Shown here one piece after another: positions 52,235 to 61,022 of a stretch of 64,000 bases of DNA (its first letter is position 1; each line of letters starts with the position of its first letter). The stretch covers positions 178,706-242,705 of the forward strand of contig CAKPEV010000003.1 in the NCBI GenBank assembly GCA_934149405.1. The letters run 5' to 3'. The notes under the pieces were generated by a model. That model saw only the letters and a list, made by a program, of their open reading frames with translations, was not told the origin of the DNA and did no database searches. Both the position numbers and the translations under genes were made by a program. This DNA comes from an uncultured Clostridia bacterium (GTDB lineage: Bacteria > Bacillota > Clostridia > TANB77 > UBA1234).

Positions 52235-53743
52235 ATGAAAAAATGGATTAAGAGGATTATTTTAATAGTTATTGTGGGTTTGGTTATTTTTGCGATTTTT
52301 AATAAACCAGAAGAAACAAAAACATATAGAACTTCACAGGTAGAGAAAGGCAATATAGAATCAGTTGTTTCTGGTAGCGGAACTTTGGTTGCAACAAAAG
52401 AACATAAAGAATATTCAAAGGTTTCTGCAGAAGTAGAAGACATATATTATGTTGAAGGAGACAAAGTTGAGAAAGATTATCCTATAATTAAGCTAGATTC
52501 TAGCAATTACGAAGCTACTGTGAAAGCACAAGAAATAGCTATAAAACAAGCTGAGCTTTCAAAACAAAATATAGAAAAACAAATAAAAGACTTAGAAATA
52601 AAGTCGGAAACTGATGGATACGTGAGCAATCTTTCAATAGAAAAAGGAAGTTATGTGACAAATACAATGGCTATCTGCAATATTGTTAAAGATGGAAGAT
52701 TTAGTGTTGTTTTACAATTCACATATTATGAGAATAATCCTATTTTAGTCGGCTCGAAGGCTAATATAACTTTAGTAGATAGTATGGCTACAATGACAGG
52801 TACTGTTACAAAAGTTAGTGATATGAGAAAACTAATAGCTGGTAATGCACAAGTTGTTGATGTTACGATAGAAACTGATACAACAGGATTTTCACTAGAA
52901 GGAGCTAATGCTAAGGCTGAAATATATAACGGCTCAATGATAATTCCTAGTGCTAATATGGCTAAGTTTACAAGCATAAATTCAAATATTGTACGTTCGA
53001 AAACAATGGGAACAGTAAAAGAAGTATATGTTAATGAAGGAAAAAGAGTTCAAAGAGGTGAGACAATTGCACTTCTTGAAAACTCTGATTTGACAACTAA
53101 TTTGCAAACTGTAAATTTGAATTTAGAGAATTTAAATAATCAATTAACAACTATGAAAAAACAATTAGGCTATTATTTAATAAAAGCTCCTATAGCTGGA
53201 ACAATTACATCACAAACTGTAGAAAAAGGTGATATGGTTGCAGCAGGTACAATGCTTACAAGTATTTCAGATAAAGATACAATGGAGTTTGTTGTACCAA
53301 TAGACGAATTAGATATTGCAAAAATAGATTATGACCAAGAAGTAAGAGTTAAAATTGATGCATTAGAAGAAACAGAAAATAATCCTTTAGTAGGTAAGAT
53401 AACAGATATACCAGAAGAAGGCGTTACTGTTTCAGGTGTTACAGATTATTATGTAACAATTCAAGTATCAGGTAATCAAAGTATGAAAATATCGATGAAC
53501 GCAAATGCTGATATAGTAATAAATAGCGTAAAAGATGTATTAACAATTCCAGTTGATTCTATAATCAAAGAAAACGGAAAGAAATATGTCGATGTATTGC
53601 TACAAGATGGAGTTACAGTAGAAAGAAAAGAAATCGAAACAGGTGCAAGTGATATAACAAATATAGAAGTGAAAAGTGGACTTGAAGAGGGAGAAAAAGT
53701 TATAATTCCTGAAGTAAACTCTGGAATTAGTTTCTTCATGTAA
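52235..53743 (+). CDS. MacA-type efflux adaptor (membrane fusion protein)
   Basis: About 502 aa. One N-terminal membrane anchor (IKRIILIVIVGLVIFAIF) is followed by barrel-sandwich halves (GSGTLVATKEHKEYSKVS; IKAPIAGTITSQTVEKGD) around a short coiled hairpin. The second lipoyl-like half has EVYVNEGKRVQRGETIALLE. A C-terminal domain ends EVKSGLEEGEKVIIPE. Such adaptors pair with MacB-type ABC transporters. The permease gene follows directly. ATG 52235 is 12 nt after AAGGAGCG. Confidence 0.85.
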   Translation: MKKWIKRIILIVIVGLVIFAIFNKPEETKTYRTSQVEKGNIESVVSGSGTLVATKEHKEYSKVSAEVEDIYYVEGDKVEKDYPIIKLDSSNYEATVKAQEIAIKQAELSKQNIEKQIKDLEIKSETDGYVSNLSIEKGSYVTNTMAICNIVKDGRFSVVLQFTYYENNPILVGSKANITLVDSMATMTGTVTKVSDMRKLIAGNAQVVDVTIETDTTGFSLEGANAKAEIYNGSMIIPSANMAKFTSINSNIVRSKTMGTVKEVYVNEGKRVQRGETIALLENSDLTTNLQTVNLNLENLNNQLTTMKKQLGYYLIKAPIAGTITSQTVEKGDMVAAGTMLTSISDKDTMEFVVPIDELDIAKIDYDQEVRVKIDALEETENNPLVGKITDIPEEGVTVSGVTDYYVTIQVSGNQSMKISMNANADIVINSVKDVLTIPVDSIIKENGKKYVDVLLQDGVTVERKEIETGASDITNIEVKSGLEEGEKVIIPEVNSGISFFM

Positions 53744-53773
53744 ATAAAGTTATATCATAGAAAGGAAAAACAA

Positions 53774-54952
53774 ATGAATTTTTTATTTGCATATAAAATG
53801 GCTATAAAAAGCATATTAGGAAATAAAGTTCGTTCATTTTTAACAATGCTTGGTGTTATTATAGGTGTTATGGCTGTTATTGTTGCTGTTGGTTTTGCAC
53901 AAGGAAGTATGGCAACAATTACAAATAGAATTGAAGGTATGGGTTCAAATGCGATTACGGGTATGATTGTTTCAACTAAAGAAAGTAGTAAAGGCGTGAC
54001 AACGTCAGATTTAGAAAAGCTCGCTAATAGTTCAGCATATATAAATAGCATATCACCATATACAATGACATCAGCAATTGTAAAAGCAGAAGGAAAAAGT
54101 AAAAGTACAGGAATTATAGGAACAAACGAAGATTATCTTGAAATAGAAGGTCAAAAATTAAAATCAGGAAGATTTATAACAAGATTAGATCTAGAAAATT
54201 CTGATAAAGTTGCGGTTATTGGAGCTGCAGTTGAAAAGAAACTTTTTGAAGGAGTTGATCCTCTAGGAAAAACAATAAAAGTAAAAGGAGTTAATTTTAC
54301 AATAGTAGGAACACTAGAATCAGTTATGAATGCGGCTGAAGGAACAAAGGACGATTATGTTTTTATTCCGGTAAATGTAGCACAAAGAACATTGAAGATA
54401 AAAAATATAACAATGTTTATTGCAGAAGCAAGTTCACAAGATACAGTAGACCTAGCTAAACAGAAAATAGATGATTATCTATACAGTGTTTATAAAGATA
54501 AAGATGATTATATATTGTTTACTCAAGAATCAATACTTTCAATGCTTGGCGATGTCTCAAGTATAATGATGCTTATACTTGGAAGTATTGCAACTATTTC
54601 ACTTGTTGTGGGTGGAATTGGAATTATGAATATAATGCTAGTATCTGTAACAGAAAGAACTAGAGAAATAGGAATAAGAAAAGCAATAGGTGCCAAAAAG
54701 AAGGATATATTGGTGCAATTTTTGATAGAAGCATTAATGCTTACTGGAATTGGAGGAATAATTGGAATAATCCTTGGACTTATAACAATAAAATATGGAA
54801 TAGGTTCAATAAGCCTAATAACACCTGTATATTCGCTTTCTTGGACTTTAGCAGCATTTTTAATATCACTTACTATAGGTGTTGTATTTGGAATATTTCC
54901 AGCATATAAAGCGGCAAAATTAAATCCTATAGATGCGTTAAGAACGCAATAG
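53774..54952 (+). CDS. MacB/FtsX-type ABC transporter permease
   Basis: 392 aa. The N-terminal helix (MAIKSILGNKVRSFLTMLGVIIGV, in two runs) is followed by a large extracytoplasmic MacB-like domain. Three C-terminal helices carry SLVVGGIGIMNIMLVSVTER, TREIGIRKAIGAKK and an FPAYKAAKLNPIDALR tail. This is the permease part only; no ATP-binding domain is fused and no ATPase gene is adjacent. With the adaptor it probably exports peptides or lipids using an ATPase encoded elsewhere. Confidence 0.88.
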   Translation: MNFLFAYKMAIKSILGNKVRSFLTMLGVIIGVMAVIVAVGFAQGSMATITNRIEGMGSNAITGMIVSTKESSKGVTTSDLEKLANSSAYINSISPYTMTSAIVKAEGKSKSTGIIGTNEDYLEIEGQKLKSGRFITRLDLENSDKVAVIGAAVEKKLFEGVDPLGKTIKVKGVNFTIVGTLESVMNAAEGTKDDYVFIPVNVAQRTLKIKNITMFIAEASSQDTVDLAKQKIDDYLYSVYKDKDDYILFTQESILSMLGDVSSIMMLILGSIATISLVVGGIGIMNIMLVSVTERTREIGIRKAIGAKKKDILVQFLIEALMLTGIGGIIGIILGLITIKYGIGSISLITPVYSLSWTLAAFLISLTIGVVFGIFPAYKAAKLNPIDALRTQ

Positions 54953-54970
54953 AAATATATACAATTTCAT

Positions 54971-55013
54971 AAAATCACCTCATTAATCATATCTATTAAT
55001 GAGGTGATTTTTT
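54971..55013 (+). terminator. terminator whose right arm contains the yqfC ribosome site
   Basis: A perfect 17-bp stem (54971-54987 with 54995-55011) with loop CATATCT ends in TTTTTTT. The right arm contains GAGGTGAT, the ribosome site of yqfC, and the GTG start follows the T-run at once. The loop holds CATATCTAT, a weak match to a sigma-E -10. Confidence 0.8.
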
Positions 55014-55283
55014 GTGCCAAACGAAGAACGTAAAAAAGTGCGTGAAAAACTACGTAATGTGATGGAAATACCAAGAGAACTCTTAAAAAATTATTCGAGA
55101 ATTACTGCCATAGGCAACGAAGATGTTTGGATTGAAAATTATAAAAGTATTCTTGAGTATGATGATAATTTAATAAGATTGGGCAATAACATTTGCATAT
55201 ATGGTCAAGGTTTAAAGGTCGAAGAGATAACGGCCGACGATATACTTATAATAGGAAAAATAAGCAATATAGAATTTGAGTGA
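55014..55283 (+). CDS. yqfC: sporulation protein YqfC
   Basis: 89 aa. LRNVMEIPRELLKNYSRITA, NYKSILEYDDNLIRL and ICIYGQGLKVEEITADDILI match the YqfC family of mother-cell sporulation proteins. The start is GTG at 55014, with GAGGTG 7 nt upstream. It is followed by yqfD, the usual partner, with a start near the yqfC stop. Confidence 0.9.
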   Translation: MPNEERKKVREKLRNVMEIPRELLKNYSRITAIGNEDVWIENYKSILEYDDNLIRLGNNICIYGQGLKVEEITADDILIIGKISNIEFE

Positions 55284-55294
55284 GGAGTGAGAAT

Positions 55295-56476
55295 ATGTTT
55301 CTTGAAAACACCTGGAGATATATGCGTGGGTACATATGCATTAAAGTTGAAGGATACTTTGTTGAACGATTTTTGAATTTGTGTATGTTAAAGAATATTG
55401 AACTTTGGAATATAAAAAAGAAAAATGAAATAGAACTGACTGCAAACATAAGATATGTTGATTATAGAGATGTAGAAGAGATTGCAAACATAACTAAATG
55501 CAAAATAAATAAAAATCTTGCAAAAGGAATTCCGGATCTAGTTATTAGATATAAAAAAAGAAAGGCATTGGTTTGTGCGTTATTTTTGATACTAATTATC
55601 ATAAACATATATACATCAAGAATATGGTATATTGAAATAATTGGCGATTTTACAATCCCAATAGAAGAACTTTGGGATGAATTAAAAATAGAGGGCGTAA
55701 AAATCGGAATGCGAAAAAAAGATTTAAATTATGATGCAATAAAAAGAAATATTTATCTAAGACGTGATGATGTTGCGTGGATGGGATTTGAAATACATGG
55801 CACAAAAGCATATGCAAAAATAGTCGAAAGAAAAAATGTGGAAAAGGATGAACTTAAAAATGAGCCTTGTAATATAGTTTCAGACAAAGATGGTGTTGTA
55901 GAAAAAATATTGGTTAGAACGGGAGTGAAAAGTGTAAATAAGGGAGATACAGTTGTAAAAGGTCAAGTACTAATAAGCGGAAGTCTTTCAAGTGAAAATT
56001 CAGTAAGCAGAAATGTACACGCAGATGGAAAGGTGGTACTAAAGACCTGGTATATAAATAGAGAGAAAGTTCCATTCGAAAAAGATGTAGCATACAAGAC
56101 TGGCGAAAACGAAAAGAAATACAAACTAGAAATAGGAAATTATCAAATAAATTTAATAAATACTAGTACAAAATTTGAAAAATATGATACAATTACAGTG
56201 TCAAATCAATTAAAATTATTTAATAAATTTGACTTACCAATAAAGCTTACAGAGTTGACATATGAAGAACTTAATGTAGATACAATAACATATACAAAAA
56301 CTCAAGCAGAAAAGATAGCAAGAGAAAAAGCTACTGCTGGCATGCAATCGATTATGTCAAACAACAATATAACGATTTTGAATACAGATTATAAAACTTT
56401 TGAAAATGAAGATGGTATTTGTGTTGAAGTAACATTAGAATGTTTAGAAGATGTGGGAATAGAAGAAAAAATATAG
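55295..56476 (+). CDS. yqfD: sporulation protein YqfD
   Basis: About 393 aa. YMRGYICIKVEGYFVERFLN at the N-terminus, one transmembrane helix near 88-107 (ALVCALFLILIIINIYTS), then a long extracytoplasmic part with VSDKDGVVEKILVRTGVKSV and an acid-rich tail. This matches YqfD of Clostridia and Bacillus, expressed in the mother cell under sigma-E. ATG 55295 lies after GAGGAGTG; a GTG 15 bp upstream is in frame. Confidence 0.88.
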   Translation: MFLENTWRYMRGYICIKVEGYFVERFLNLCMLKNIELWNIKKKNEIELTANIRYVDYRDVEEIANITKCKINKNLAKGIPDLVIRYKKRKALVCALFLILIIINIYTSRIWYIEIIGDFTIPIEELWDELKIEGVKIGMRKKDLNYDAIKRNIYLRRDDVAWMGFEIHGTKAYAKIVERKNVEKDELKNEPCNIVSDKDGVVEKILVRTGVKSVNKGDTVVKGQVLISGSLSSENSVSRNVHADGKVVLKTWYINREKVPFEKDVAYKTGENEKKYKLEIGNYQINLINTSTKFEKYDTITVSNQLKLFNKFDLPIKLTELTYEELNVDTITYTKTQAEKIAREKATAGMQSIMSNNNITILNTDYKTFENEDGICVEVTLECLEDVGIEEKI

Positions 56477-56508
56477 AAAGAAACATTACATAAAATGGGA
56501 GGTGCAAA

Positions 56509-57717
56509 ATGGCAGAATTACAACTTAAAGTAGTAAAAAATACAGACAAAGGCGTATTTGGAAAAGCAATTAATAATTTCAATAAAGTATTATACTCTTC
56601 TGGTGGCGGCTTCTTTAGCATAATGATGAACGGAAAAAGAAACAGTTTATTAAAAGCATACGCAAACGCAGAAGATATAAAAAACATGAAAAGCGAAAGC
56701 AAACAAAAAAGTGTAAATGAGAAATACGAGAAAGCTTATGACAATTATTTGACAGCACTAGAAAGATACATAACAGAAACAGTTTACAACAAAGTCAAGA
56801 AGAAGGTTAGCAATATAAGTGAAAATAATCTATTGTCGGAGTACTATGAAATCAATTCTTTAAAAGGCACTGAATACTGCGAATATAGATATAGAATTCA
56901 GTTAATGCTTTTACATATGGATTGGGAAACAATCATCTTGACAAAGTCGAATAATTTTATTAATAAGTACAAAAAGTTTTACATTGGAGTTGTTGGACAG
57001 CTATATAAAGCAATGATGAGACACTACGCAATTGAGATAACTAATACAGTTGATGAAAAAGAAAAAGTTTTTTCTAAGATATATAATTTGACAGAAGATT
57101 ATATAGTAAACTTTCTTCCAATATTAGAAAAAACGGAGGAAACACAACTAGTTTTAGATGCTTATAAAAACTATGTTGAAAAAATAGATAATTTTGCAAG
57201 AAAGGATTTCAACGATATCAAAAGAGAACTTCATCTTTTGGAACTTGCAAGAAGATTGTTTACATATAGCCTTCCAACACTAGCAGCGGAAGAATGCTAT
57301 TTAAGCATAATGGAAAAAGCGAGAATTATAATATCAAATACATATATATCTGCTGATAAATTTGAAACATATCAATTATTATTAGATACAATAGAAAGCT
57401 ATAATTATAACGTTTTGTCACAAAAAGTTGTTTGGGATAACGATGAGGAGAAAGAAAATTATTCAAAGTTCTGGAAAGAGTTCCAAGAATATAAGAAGCT
57501 AGAAAGAATAGATTTTGATGAATATAAGAGATTAAGAGAAGTATTATTCATAACAAAAGAAATAAAAGAAGTAAAAAAGCAAAATAAAGATTATACAAAC
57601 TTATTGACGTATTACAGAGATCGAATGATACAGCAAAAAGGACTTAGAGGATTAAAAAATTCTGTAAAAAAGATAGACGGAAAATGGAAAACAAAAAGAA
57701 GAATAGTTGCAGATTAG
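56509..57717 (+). CDS. unknown soluble helical protein in the phoH position
   Basis: 402 aa, not recognised. No signal peptide or transmembrane helix. It is lysine- and tyrosine-rich and predicted mostly alpha-helical (KAYANAEDIKNMKSESKQK; NEKYEKAYDNYLTALERYI; YKNYVEKIDNFARKDFNDIK). It ends with a basic tail (KIDGKWKTKRRIVAD). GGGAGGT precedes the ATG. In Bacillus and most Clostridia phoH and yqfF lie between yqfD and ybeY; here only this gene does. A GGFF stretch (SSGGGFFSIMMNGKR) near 30-45 may be a loop. Function unknown. Confidence 0.7.
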   Translation: MAELQLKVVKNTDKGVFGKAINNFNKVLYSSGGGFFSIMMNGKRNSLLKAYANAEDIKNMKSESKQKSVNEKYEKAYDNYLTALERYITETVYNKVKKKVSNISENNLLSEYYEINSLKGTEYCEYRYRIQLMLLHMDWETIILTKSNNFINKYKKFYIGVVGQLYKAMMRHYAIEITNTVDEKEKVFSKIYNLTEDYIVNFLPILEKTEETQLVLDAYKNYVEKIDNFARKDFNDIKRELHLLELARRLFTYSLPTLAAEECYLSIMEKARIIISNTYISADKFETYQLLLDTIESYNYNVLSQKVVWDNDEEKENYSKFWKEFQEYKKLERIDFDEYKRLREVLFITKEIKEVKKQNKDYTNLLTYYRDRMIQQKGLRGLKNSVKKIDGKWKTKRRIVAD

Positions 57718-57730
57718 AAAGGAAAATATA

Positions 57731-58201
57731 ATGGTAATAGAAGTGGATTATGATGGCATAGATAAAATGCCAGAAGAAGAAAAACTTATAAAAAAAGTAG
57801 TAAAGACAGTTTTAAAAGAAGAAAAAATATTAAAAGATTTAGAAGTATATGTAACACTTACAAATAACGAACAAATTCATAAAGTGAATTTGGAACAAAG
57901 AAAAGTGGACAGGCCTACTGATGTACTTTCTTTTCCAATGTTCGAAAGAGACGAAATTCCTTATTTAAAAGAAGAAAGTGATGGAGAAAGAGATATTTTA
58001 GGAGATATAATTGTATCAATAGAAAAAGTTAAAGAACAAGCAGAAGAATATGGACATTCTTTTGAAAGAGAGCTTGCATACTTAGTAACTCATGGAATGC
58101 TACATTTATTGGGATATGATCATATGATAGAAGAAGAAAAGGAACAAATGAGAAAAAGAGAGGAAGAGATTTTAGGAAAACTAAAAATAACAAGAGAATA
58201 A
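57731..58201 (+). CDS. ybeY: endoribonuclease YbeY (rRNA maturation)
   Basis: 156 aa. The zinc motif THGMLHLLGYDH (H-x3-H-x5-H) is intact, and the preceding RPTDVLSFPMF and DILGDIIVS are typical. It processes the 3' end of 16S rRNA and acts in ribosome quality control. ATG 57731 follows GAAAGGAAAA and begins VIEVDYDG. The upstream in-frame ATG lies in the previous gene. Confidence 0.95.
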   Translation: MVIEVDYDGIDKMPEEEKLIKKVVKTVLKEEKILKDLEVYVTLTNNEQIHKVNLEQRKVDRPTDVLSFPMFERDEIPYLKEESDGERDILGDIIVSIEKVKEQAEEYGHSFERELAYLVTHGMLHLLGYDHMIEEEKEQMRKREEEILGKLKITRE

Positions 58202-58216
58202 AAAAGGAGAATTATA

Positions 58217-59305
58217 ATGACAAAAAATTATTGGTTTAAAGTATTATCAGTTTTTATTATAGTGTCTGCAATTTGTGCAGGAGTGATTTGTGGTGTTATA
58301 TCAGCAAAAAATAAGAGACAAGCTTCTAGAACTGATGAATTAATAGGTAGTGGAGATGAAACTACTTCGGGTGACGTCATCTCTTCAGGAGAAACAAATA
58401 ACAATGAAGAAGAAAAACCTTATCTAGGACCTAATATTTATTCTGGCGATTCAAGACCAATAGCAGTAATGATAGACAACGAAAGACCAGCAAGACAAAA
58501 TCATGGCGGATTAAATTCAGCATATATGCTTTATGAATTTATAATTGAAGGTGGAGAAACTAGAATCATGGCATTTTTTAAAAATGCAACTGCATCATAT
58601 ATAGGACCAGTTAGAAGTGCAAGACATTATTTCTTAGATTATGCGATGGAGCATGATGCGATATTTGTACATTTTGGCTGGAGCCCAAAAGCACAATCAG
58701 ATATAAAAACGCTTTCAATAAACAATATAAATGGTATATATGACACATTTTATTGGAGAGTTGCACCAAAAGCTTCATATCACAATGCAATAACAAGTAT
58801 GGAAAATATTCAAAAAATGATTGCAAGAAAAAAATATCGTACAACAACAGAAAAAGGTTCTATAGTAACATATAATAAAGAAGATGAAGATATCGTAAGT
58901 GGCGATATAGCAAATAATATTATGATAAAATATTCTGCAAGATCTAATTCATCATATAGATATGATACAGAAAGAAAAGTATATCTAAGAGATATGCGTG
59001 GAGAACCACATATAGATTCACAAACAAAGGAACAATTCTATGCCAAAAATGTTGTCATGATATATGTAAAAGATGAGCTTCTAGATGATCCAGAAGATAA
59101 AGGCAGAAGAGAATTATACAATATAGGAACTGGCGATGGATATTTCGCAACAAATGGACGAGTAATCAAAATAAAATGGGAAAAGAAAACAAGAGATGGT
59201 AGAACAATCTACCGTGATTTAAATGGAAACGAAATAACATTTAATGACGGAATTACTTGGGTACAAATAGTTCCTAAAACAGGAAGTATAACTATTAGTG
59301 AATAA
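58217..59305 (+). CDS. membrane-anchored DUF3048 (YerB-like) protein
   Basis: 362 aa. One N-terminal anchor (VLSVFIIVSAICAGVICGVI, about 9-28) leads to a SGD-type linker (GSGDETTSGDVISSGE, about 43-58). The exported DUF3048 domain has RPIAVMIDNERPARQNHGGL, YIGPVRSARHYFLDYA and a C-terminal YFATNGRVIKIKW with GITWVQIVPK. No lipobox Cys fits well. Members are extracytoplasmic and of unknown function. AAAAGGAGA precedes the ATG, 15 bp after ybeY. Confidence 0.8.
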   Translation: MTKNYWFKVLSVFIIVSAICAGVICGVISAKNKRQASRTDELIGSGDETTSGDVISSGETNNNEEEKPYLGPNIYSGDSRPIAVMIDNERPARQNHGGLNSAYMLYEFIIEGGETRIMAFFKNATASYIGPVRSARHYFLDYAMEHDAIFVHFGWSPKAQSDIKTLSINNINGIYDTFYWRVAPKASYHNAITSMENIQKMIARKKYRTTTEKGSIVTYNKEDEDIVSGDIANNIMIKYSARSNSSYRYDTERKVYLRDMRGEPHIDSQTKEQFYAKNVVMIYVKDELLDDPEDKGRRELYNIGTGDGYFATNGRVIKIKWEKKTRDGRTIYRDLNGNEITFNDGITWVQIVPKTGSITISE

Positions 59306-59423
59306 AGCGAGATAATGGCAGTGTAAATCAACTTATAAAAAAGAAAGCACACTGCAAAAAAAGTGAGAATACAGTGCATTTAATAAGAATGTACACAATT
59401 CAAATATTAAAAAGGATGATAAT

Positions 59424-59816
59424 ATGGAAAACAAAGAATTAATAGCTAAGGCAATAGAAGCAAGAAAAAACGCTAAATCACCAACAGGATATTTTGTTGG
59501 TGCAGCATTATTAACTGAAACAGGAAAAGTATATACCGGATGCAATTTAGGTTCGGATGACGGAATTTTTAATATATGTGCTGAAAGAGTTGCAATAGTA
59601 AAAATGCTTTCGGAAGCACCAGAAAAAATAAAAAAGATAGCGGTTGTTGGTGGAAGAGAAACATTAATACCAACAACACCATGTGGTGTATGTAGACAAT
59701 TGATTTATAGTTTAGGCACAGATATTGAAATTATATGTGCATTCAACGAAGAAAATGAATTAAAATATAAATCATATAAAATAGAAGAATTATTGCCAAA
59801 TGGCTTTACATGTTAA
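59424..59816 (+). CDS. cdd: cytidine deaminase
   Basis: 130 aa. The zinc motifs ICAERVAI (C-A-E) and TPCGVCRQLIYS (PC-x-x-C) are present, with SPTGYFVGAALLTETGKVY typical of homotetrameric Cdd. It deaminates cytidine and deoxycytidine for pyrimidine salvage. Its place before era is the classical Firmicutes order. AAAGGATG precedes the ATG. Confidence 0.96.
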   Translation: MENKELIAKAIEARKNAKSPTGYFVGAALLTETGKVYTGCNLGSDDGIFNICAERVAIVKMLSEAPEKIKKIAVVGGRETLIPTTPCGVCRQLIYSLGTDIEIICAFNEENELKYKSYKIEELLPNGFTC

Positions 59817-59927
59817 AAAGAAGTATTGGTTACCAATAGGTTTTATATGCTTGGTATTTGCAAAACTATTTTGCGGAAACATATGTAAATTTGAATGGTA
59901 AAGACCGATGTTAAGGAGGAAAAATAA

Positions 59928-60812
59928 ATGTTTAAATCAGGATTTGTAGCAATTGTAGGAAGACCTAATGTAGGAAAATCAACACTTTTAAATAGACTAG
60001 CAGGACAAAAAATAGCAATAGTATCAAACAAACCACAAACAACAAGAACAGCAATAAAAGGTATAATAAATAGAAAAGATGCACAAATTATATTTACAGA
60101 TACTCCAGGAATTCACAAGCCTAAAAACAAACTTGGAGAAAAAATGGCCGAAACAATAGATACAGCAGTATCAGATGATGATTTGTTGTTATATGTTATA
60201 GAAGCAACAGATAAAGGAATTGGTATGGCAAATGAATTCATACTAAAAAAGGTAAAAGAATCAGGCAAAAAAGCCATATTAGCAATAAACAAAGTCGACT
60301 TAGTAAAAAAAGAAAATATATTAGAGTTAATAAAATTATATAGTGCAGAGTACAATTTTGAAGCAATAATTCCAATATCAGCAAAAGAAGATGATGGAAT
60401 AGATACATTGTTAGAAAAGATAATAGAAGTACTTCCAGAAGGGCCTGCATATTATAGCGAAGAAGAATGGACAGACCAAACAGAGCGTCAAATAGTAGAA
60501 GAAACAATTCGTGAAAAGGCATTAAAAGTATTAGATGATGAAATACCTCACGGAATTGCTGTAGAAGTTGTAACCATGAAAAAAAGACCTAAAAAAGACT
60601 TGTATGATATAGAAGCAACTATATATTGTGAAAAGAAAACTCATAAGGCAATAATAATCGGAAAAGATGGCGAAGTATTAAAGAAAATTGGAACAATGGC
60701 AAGAGAAGATATAGAAGCAATGATGGATGCAAAAGTAAACTTGCAATTATGGGTAAAGGTAAAAGAAGGCTGGAGAGATAGCAGTATAAAATTAAATCAA
60801 GTTTTTCACTAA
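59928..60812 (+). CDS. era: GTPase Era
   Basis: 294 aa. GRPNVGKSTL (11-20) is G1, DTPGIHKPK is G3, and NKVDLV is G4. The C-terminal KH domain contains IIIGKDGEVLKKIG. It binds the 3' end of 16S rRNA during 30S assembly. AAGGAGG precedes the ATG. It is followed by yqzL-recO as in Bacillus. Confidence 0.97.
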   Translation: MFKSGFVAIVGRPNVGKSTLLNRLAGQKIAIVSNKPQTTRTAIKGIINRKDAQIIFTDTPGIHKPKNKLGEKMAETIDTAVSDDDLLLYVIEATDKGIGMANEFILKKVKESGKKAILAINKVDLVKKENILELIKLYSAEYNFEAIIPISAKEDDGIDTLLEKIIEVLPEGPAYYSEEEWTDQTERQIVEETIREKALKVLDDEIPHGIAVEVVTMKKRPKKDLYDIEATIYCEKKTHKAIIIGKDGEVLKKIGTMAREDIEAMMDAKVNLQLWVKVKEGWRDSSIKLNQVFH

Positions 60813-60860
60813 AAGAAAGTATAGGGCAGATAAAAAGCTAAAGCACAAAGGAGGAGACTT

Positions 60861-61022
60861 ATGAGCAAAGATTTTGCTTGGCAATTATTCAAAAATACAG
60901 GAAATTTAGATGCATTCATGATAATGCGAGAATATGAAGAAATAGGAGAAGAATTAACTCCTAATAGAGATTTAGATGGAGCTAAAGATGGGAATAATAA
61001 AGACAAAAGGAATAGTAATTAA
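60861..61022 (+). CDS. yqzL: YqzL-like small protein
   Basis: 53 aa behind AAAGGAGGAG. The start MSKDFAWQLFKNTGNLDAFM matches the YqzL family (W-x-x-F-x-x-T-G-x-x-x-A-Y/F), which sits between era and recO in Firmicutes. Its 3' end overlaps the recO start by 35 bp in another frame. Function unknown. Confidence 0.82.
   Translation: MSKDFAWQLFKNTGNLDAFMIMREYEEIGEELTPNRDLDGAKDGNNKDKRNSN

Noticed and set aside
59317..59360. GCAGTGT...ACACTGC inverted repeat after the DUF3048 gene
   Set aside because: No T-run follows on the plus strand and the loop is large and A-rich. It may be a weak structure but not a supported terminator.
59817..59927. Hydrophobic peptide (KYWLPIGFICLVFAKLFCG) in the cdd-era gap
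   Set aside because: The frame has no start codon or ribosome site. Only the CGG nonamer in this gap is worth noting.
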